Translations under genes and position numbers: made by a program
Shown here: positions 60,340 through 64,000 of the stretch, one piece after another
Layout of the letters: every line of letters starts with the position of its first letter
Position numbering within the stretch: the first letter of the stretch is position 1
From: Stenotrophomonas africana
GTDB taxonomy: Bacteria > Pseudomonadota > Gammaproteobacteria > Xanthomonadales > Xanthomonadaceae
NCBI RefSeq assembly: GCF_013004645.1
Contig: NZ_JABEME010000006.1
Coordinates: forward strand, 62,001-126,000
Length of the DNA stretch: 64,000 nucleotides
Direction of reading: 5' to 3'
Notes under the pieces: model-generated
The model's database searches: none
What the model was told of the DNA's origin: nothing
What the model saw: the letters and a program-made list of their open reading frames with translations, nothing else

Positions 60340-60652
60340 GTCGATTTCTTCCTTGTAGAGGATCCGTGCATCCAGCAATCGCCTCGCTGCCCGGGGGCTG
60401 GTGGCGCCGATCCGGCGGTCAGTCCAACCCGTTAGCTGTTACAATCGATCACACGATGATAACAGAACCTTCACCAAGGCGTGACCTGCGTCCTGATTTC
60501 CGGGGGTAGGTCCGAGGGCGCCGCCCCATCAGCCTGGTGGGGCTGGGTTCAGTTACACCCTCATGTCAGGTATGCTGCTTGGCTAACTTTCGTATGCGAA
60601 GCGTTGGTGGCTGACGTATGCACCTCACGTCGCCCCGCCAGAGGATTGGCTC
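60340..60652. other. Divergent promoter region between the WcaJ-like gene and wzb
   Basis: About 313 bp with no gene of its own. It holds the 30-bp dyad at 60436-60465 and an otherwise unmarked stretch before wzb. Promoters for both polysaccharide operons must lie here; I cannot point to convincing -35/-10 boxes. Confidence 0.6.
60436..60465. promoter_or_regulatory. 30-bp hyphenated dyad, likely regulator site
   Basis: Outer arms CTGTTA and TAACAG are perfect inverse repeats; inner ATCG and CGAT also match; two bases in each arm differ and the centre is ATCACA. A 30-bp symmetry with 10 of 12 arm pairs matching, close to the start of the WcaJ-like operon, fits a dimeric repressor or activator site. 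Confidence 0.55.
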
Positions 60653-61093
60653 ATGTTCAACAAGGTGCTGTTGGTCTGCATCGGAAACATCTGCCGAAGC
60701 CCAACCGCAGAAGTGCTCATGCGGCATCAGCTTCGGGATCGCACAGGGGTAGAGGTCTCTTCCGCAGGGCTTCAGGCGTTGGTCGGTCGGCCGATAGATG
60801 AGACCGCAGGAGAGCTGCTTCGGGAGAAGGGGCATGATCCCAGCGCCCATCGAGGGCGTCTGGCGACGCCATCCGTGCTGGCAGCGGCTGACCTGGTGCT
60901 GGTGATGGAACAGTCCCACGTGGCGCGAATCGCCCGCGAGGTTCCTCAGGTAAGCGGCAAGACATTCCTGTTGGGGCATTGGGATGGAAGGGCGGAGATC
61001 CCCGATCCCTACCGCCAGCAGCGGATCGCGTTTGAACACGTCTACGGTTTGATCGAGCAGGGCGTTGCCCGCTGGGCCAGCCACATCAAGTAA
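60653..61093 (+). CDS. wzb: Low-molecular-weight protein tyrosine phosphatase
   Basis: 146 residues: LLVCIGNICRSPTAEVLM holds the CX5R loop (Cys9 to Arg15), and EIPDPYRQQ the general-acid Asp. It removes phosphate from the tyrosine cluster of the Wzc kinase and so controls polymer length and export. GAGG lies 8 nt before the ATG. It precedes wzc, with a small terminator in between. Matches Wzb/Etp in length. Confidence 0.95.
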   Translation: MFNKVLLVCIGNICRSPTAEVLMRHQLRDRTGVEVSSAGLQALVGRPIDETAGELLREKGHDPSAHRGRLATPSVLAAADLVLVMEQSHVARIAREVPQVSGKTFLLGHWDGRAEIPDPYRQQRIAFEHVYGLIEQGVARWASHIK

Positions 61094-61096
61094 TTG

Positions 61097-61116
61097 CCGC
61101 ACTGGTGCGGTTTTTT
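61097..61116 (+). terminator. Intrinsic terminator between wzb and wzc
   Basis: CCGCACTGGTGCGG followed by TTTTTT: a GC-rich stem of 5 bp with a CTGG loop and a six-base U-run, immediately after the wzb stop. It should reduce transcription into wzc unless read through or prevented, since wzc starts 16 bp later. Confidence 0.8.
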
Positions 61117-61131
61117 CACGAAACGGAAGCT

Positions 61132-63360
61132 ATGACCAAGGAAACCAGTGCGCGGCCCACCCGCGAAGACGACGAGATTGATCTGCGGGATCTGCTGGGC
61201 GTTCTGATTGACCGCAAGTGGTGGATCCTGGGAACAACCTTCCTGTTCGCGATGGTTGGCGCCGCCTACGCGATCCTGACGCCGCCGGTGTATCGGGCCG
61301 AGGCCACGGTGCAGGTTGAGTCGAAGATGCCGACCATTCCGGGTCTTGCAGATCTGACCTCTCTTGGCGGCGGAGGTAGTACCGCGTCCACCACTGAAGT
61401 TGCGCTGTTGACCTCGCGCACGATCGTCGGTACCGCGGTCGACAAGATGCAGCTCGAGACGGTCATCGAACCCCGGCGTTTCCCATTGGTGGGGGGGCTG
61501 ATCGCACGCCGTTTCTCGGGTGAGACCGAGGGCGAAGTGGCGGCTCCGGTTCTGGGGCTTTCCAGCTACGGCTGGGGCGGCGATGAACTGAAGATTCATC
61601 GCCTGGATGTTCCGGCCCGGTTGCTCGACGAGCCGATGACGCTTGTCGCAGGTGACAAGGCTGGGGAGTACTCGCTGCTTGATGACGAGGGCGAGGCCAT
61701 TGTCAACGGCAAGGTCGGTATGCCTGCCGAGGCGCAGGGAATCAAGATTGAAGTCGCGAGCCTGAACGCCAATCCGGGCATGCGCTTCACGCTGACCAAG
61801 CAGCGCCGCCTTGATGTCATCGCCGGGCTGCAGGAAAACATCCGTGCATCCGAACAGGGCAAAGACTCGGGCATCCTTCGCGTCAGCTACGAAGACACCG
61901 ATGCGGATCGTGCACAGTTGCTGGTGCAGAACATTGCCGAAGCGTACGTCCGGCAGAATGTTGATCGAGGCTCCGCCGAGGCGGCAACGCAGCTTGCGTT
62001 TGTGAAGGACCAGCTCCCCACCGTTCGCAAGCAGGTTGAGGATGCGCAGGCGGCCATGGCTGCCTACCAGTCCCGTTCGAATTCCGTCGACATTACGATG
62101 CAGACCAAGGGGCTGCTCGAGCAGGAGGTCGCCGTTGAGGCAAGCATCCAGCAGCTGCGCCTGAAGCAGGCGGAAATGGACCGAAGCTTCACCCGTGAGC
62201 ATCCGGCCTACCGTGCGATGCTGAACCAGATCGGCGAGCTTGAGGCGCGCAAGAGTGGTTTCCGTCGCGAGGTCAGCGCACTGCCCGATACGCAGCAGGA
62301 GCTGCTGCGTCATACCCGGGATCTGCAGGTCAGCAATGAGCTGTATACCGCCTTGTTGAATCAGGCGCAGCAGTTGGATGTTGCGCGGGCCGGTACGGTT
62401 GGCAATGTGCGGATCGTTGACGATGCAATCGTCGATATCAGCAAGCCGGTGAAACCTCGCAAGCCGCTGATTGTGCTTGTATCGTTCCTGTTGGGCGCAT
62501 TCCTGTCCACTGCTGCCGCCTTCCTTCTCCGCATGCTGAATCCTGGCGTGGAGGATCCGGCGCAGATCGAGGAACTGGGACTGCCGGTGTATGCCGCCAT
62601 TCCGCTCAGCAACTCGCGGAATCTTCTGAAGGTTCAGAAGGGCAAAGGGGGCAAGAAGCGTGTGGTGGCAGATGGCCGCTCCCATCTTCTGGCCGCCGCC
62701 GAGCCCGCCGACCTGGCGGTGGAGGCATTGCGCAGCCTCCGCACAAGCCTGCACTTTGCAATGCTTGAGGCCAAGAACAACATTCTGGCCATCTCGGGCC
62801 CGCGGCCCGGCGTCGGCAAGACCTTCATTTCGGCGAACCTGGCGGCCGTCGTCGCCCAGGCGGGCCAGAAGGTTCTTGTCGTGGACGTTGATATGCGAAA
62901 GGGCACCCTGCACAAGGTGCTGGGCGTGTCGCATTCCCGGGGCTTGTCTGACGTGCTGGCCGGCAAGGTGCCGCTGCAGGATGCGATTCATGCCGTCCCG
63001 GGCTTGGAGAACATGCATTACATTACTCGGGGTGATATTCCGCCGAACCCGTCCGAGCTGCTGATGCACCCGCGGTTCTTGCAGCTGCTGGAGGGTCTGG
63101 CCAAGGAATATGACCTGGTCATCGTCGATACGCCGCCGATTCTTGCGGTCACAGACGCCGCAATTGTGGCCAACCATGCAGGCTCTACCTTGATGGTGAC
63201 TCGATTCGGCGTGAACCAGCCGAAGGAGATCGAGCTCTCGATGAAGCGTTTCGAGCAGAATGGCGTGAAGGTGAAGGGCGCGATCTTCAATGCAGTGGAG
63301 AAACGCGCCACGGGTTATTACAGCTATGGCTACTACGAGTACGCCTCAAGCGAGAAGTGA
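61132..63360 (+). CDS. wzc: Polysaccharide co-polymerase and BY-kinase, Wzc-like
   Basis: 742 residues. Wzz-type periplasmic region flanked by two membrane helices (KWWILGTTFLFAMVGAAYAIL near 30; KPLIVLVSFLLGAFLSTAAAFLL near 445), then a cytoplasmic tyrosine kinase: Walker A SGPRPGVGKT (about 555), A-prime VLVVDVDMRKG (about 581), Walker B DLVIVDTPPI (about 660), and a C-terminal tyrosine tail GYYSYGYYEY for autophosphorylation. It controls chain length and export with Wzb. GGAAG 5 nt before the ATG at 61132. Confidence 0.95.
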   Translation: MTKETSARPTREDDEIDLRDLLGVLIDRKWWILGTTFLFAMVGAAYAILTPPVYRAEATVQVESKMPTIPGLADLTSLGGGGSTASTTEVALLTSRTIVGTAVDKMQLETVIEPRRFPLVGGLIARRFSGETEGEVAAPVLGLSSYGWGGDELKIHRLDVPARLLDEPMTLVAGDKAGEYSLLDDEGEAIVNGKVGMPAEAQGIKIEVASLNANPGMRFTLTKQRRLDVIAGLQENIRASEQGKDSGILRVSYEDTDADRAQLLVQNIAEAYVRQNVDRGSAEAATQLAFVKDQLPTVRKQVEDAQAAMAAYQSRSNSVDITMQTKGLLEQEVAVEASIQQLRLKQAEMDRSFTREHPAYRAMLNQIGELEARKSGFRREVSALPDTQQELLRHTRDLQVSNELYTALLNQAQQLDVARAGTVGNVRIVDDAIVDISKPVKPRKPLIVLVSFLLGAFLSTAAAFLLRMLNPGVEDPAQIEELGLPVYAAIPLSNSRNLLKVQKGKGGKKRVVADGRSHLLAAAEPADLAVEALRSLRTSLHFAMLEAKNNILAISGPRPGVGKTFISANLAAVVAQAGQKVLVVDVDMRKGTLHKVLGVSHSRGLSDVLAGKVPLQDAIHAVPGLENMHYITRGDIPPNPSELLMHPRFLQLLEGLAKEYDLVIVDTPPILAVTDAAIVANHAGSTLMVTRFGVNQPKEIELSMKRFEQNGVKVKGAIFNAVEKRATGYYSYGYYEYASSEK

Positions 63361-63409
63361 TTGCTTGGATGGGGTGAGCTGAAGAGCCTTCCCCTCGGAA
63401 AGACAGATA

Positions 63410-63442
63410 GGGTCGGTTGCATTGCAACCGGCCCTTTCTTTT
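63410..63442 (+). terminator. Intrinsic terminator after wzc
   Basis: GGGTCGGTTGC and GCAACCGGCCC form a strong stem (one bulge) around ATT, followed by the T-rich tttctttt. It lies 50 bp after the wzc stop. Confidence 0.85.
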
Positions 63443-63477
63443 GGCTGCAGGACACCAGGGCAGCGCAGGCAAACGAG

Positions 63478-63510
63478 AAGGGCCGGCTGCGCTGGCAGCC
63501 GGCCCTTCCC
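63478..63510. terminator. Bidirectional terminator-like hairpin
   Basis: AAGGGCCGGCTGC and its exact inverse surround the loop GCTG, a perfect 13-bp stem with short U-runs on both sides. It sits between wzc and the convergent gene and could end transcription from both sides. Confidence 0.8.
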
Positions 63511-63542
63511 TGGTCTCTGTCGAGTGGCTTGGAAGCCCGTCG

Positions 63543-64000
63543 TCAGTCGTCGATTCTGTCGAGATTATCGAAGAAGAAGTCCGGATCCCGCTCTGAAGTC
63601 AGCTGGTACAGCGCATAGCTTCGACTTAACCGCGCGCCACCATCCCGATACAGCGGATTCCAAGCGAACGTCGCACGCGCGCGGGTTGAACGTGGCAACA
63701 GGAAGTCGAAGGGAATCGAAATGAAGATGCCCTTGTCGAAGCTGCCTTCGCCAAAATCCTTGGACGACACATCGGTCTTGGTGGCGTATGCGCCCATGTT
63801 GACGCCATTGTCGAACGCGCGCGCAACTGAGATTGTGGCACCCCAGTCCTTCGCCAGGTAGCGGCCGGCGCTGATCATGCTGGTGATCTTGTGCTCGTCG
63901 CCCCACTGATAGTAGAAGCTGGCGTGGCCGGTGGTGGTGCTGTAGTCGCGGAAGCTGAAGCGCTGATCGAAATCGCGCTGCTTCACCCAGTTCAGTTCGG
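63543..64000 (-). CDS. YjbH-like exopolysaccharide protein, 3' part only
   Basis: C-terminal 151 residues of an outer-membrane-type protein; the gene continues beyond the window. The stretch YQWGDEHKITSMISAGRYLAKDWGATISVARAFDNGVNMGAYATKTDVSSKDFGEGSFDKGIFISIPFDFLLPRSTR and NPLYRDGGARLSR matches the end of the YjbH family. YjbH-type proteins belong to exopolysaccharide production operons. Convergent to wzc. No start is visible. Confidence 0.85.
   Translation of the reverse strand, partial: ELNWVKQRDFDQRFSFRDYSTTTGHASFYYQWGDEHKITSMISAGRYLAKDWGATISVARAFDNGVNMGAYATKTDVSSKDFGEGSFDKGIFISIPFDFLLPRSTRARATFAWNPLYRDGGARLSRSYALYQLTSERDPDFFFDNLDRIDD

Noticed and set aside
61042-63177. A 711-codon open frame antisense to wzc
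   Set aside because: The plus-strand frame has Walker motifs and the tyrosine tail; the antisense translation has no recognisable domain.

Overview
The window looks like a chromosomal segment of Stenotrophomonas (S. maltophilia complex, Xanthomonadaceae). Three things point there: high-GC coding DNA, many short palindromic REP elements that carry the GTAG/CTAC tetranucleotide typical of S. maltophilia, and an APH(3')-II-type plus an APH(9)-type aminoglycoside phosphotransferase like those intrinsic to that species. No rRNA, tRNA, CRISPR array or transposase gene was seen.

Positions 1-1756 (minus strand) hold the start of a zeta-type toxin, cut by the window edge. Behind it stand three tandem paralogous small genes, the nearest overlapping the toxin by ATGA, so they are most simply read as a multiplied antitoxin. 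Positions 2008-15060 are a patchwork of metabolic and regulatory units: 3-hydroxybutyrate dehydrogenase, a repeat-built membrane protein, a secreted alpha/beta hydrolase, an AT-rich one-gene islet with a DUF6896-like N-terminus and an R-x4-H motif, an SRPBCC-ArsR-SRPBCC operon, a MarR/TetX-like monooxygenase divergon with visible operators, oleate hydratase, a TetR with twin operators beside a membrane protein, a CheW/BLUF pair and an FtrA-like regulator.

Positions 15221-25842 carry a TonB-dependent receptor followed by a tight operon: FMN reductase, DUF3088 protein, two luciferase-type monooxygenases, M20 amidohydrolase, GNAT acetyltransferase, fused ABC permease-ATPase and substrate-binding protein. 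The gene set matches the Bacillus yxe/ytm (snd/sna) logic for uptake and N-acetylation-dependent breakdown of S-substituted cysteines, so a sulfur-salvage role is inferred. A large secreted glycosidase-like protein with a LacI-type operator follows.

Positions 29218-49206 hold mostly housekeeping and accessory single genes: an MBL-fold hydrolase with a divergent TetR and paired operators, a membrane EAL protein, LysR/MFS, an ArsR-rhodanese fusion, aph(3')-II, a TetR-acyltransferase pair, an aph(9)-like gene, murB, pyrD, a methyltransferase, an SDR and an ALDH7-type aldehyde dehydrogenase.

Positions 49365-64000 form a Wzx/Wzy-type polysaccharide locus, visibly AT-richer from about 50.4 to 58.9 kb. 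It holds galE, three GT4 and one GT2 glycosyltransferases, a Wzy-like polymerase, an acyltransferase, a Wzx-like flippase and a WcaJ/GumD-type initiating transferase on the minus strand. The divergent wzb-wzc pair is separated by a perfect small intrinsic terminator, and a convergent YjbH-type gene runs off the right edge. Together these would start, build, flip, polymerise and control export of a surface polysaccharide. No wza-like outer-membrane exporter lies inside the window.
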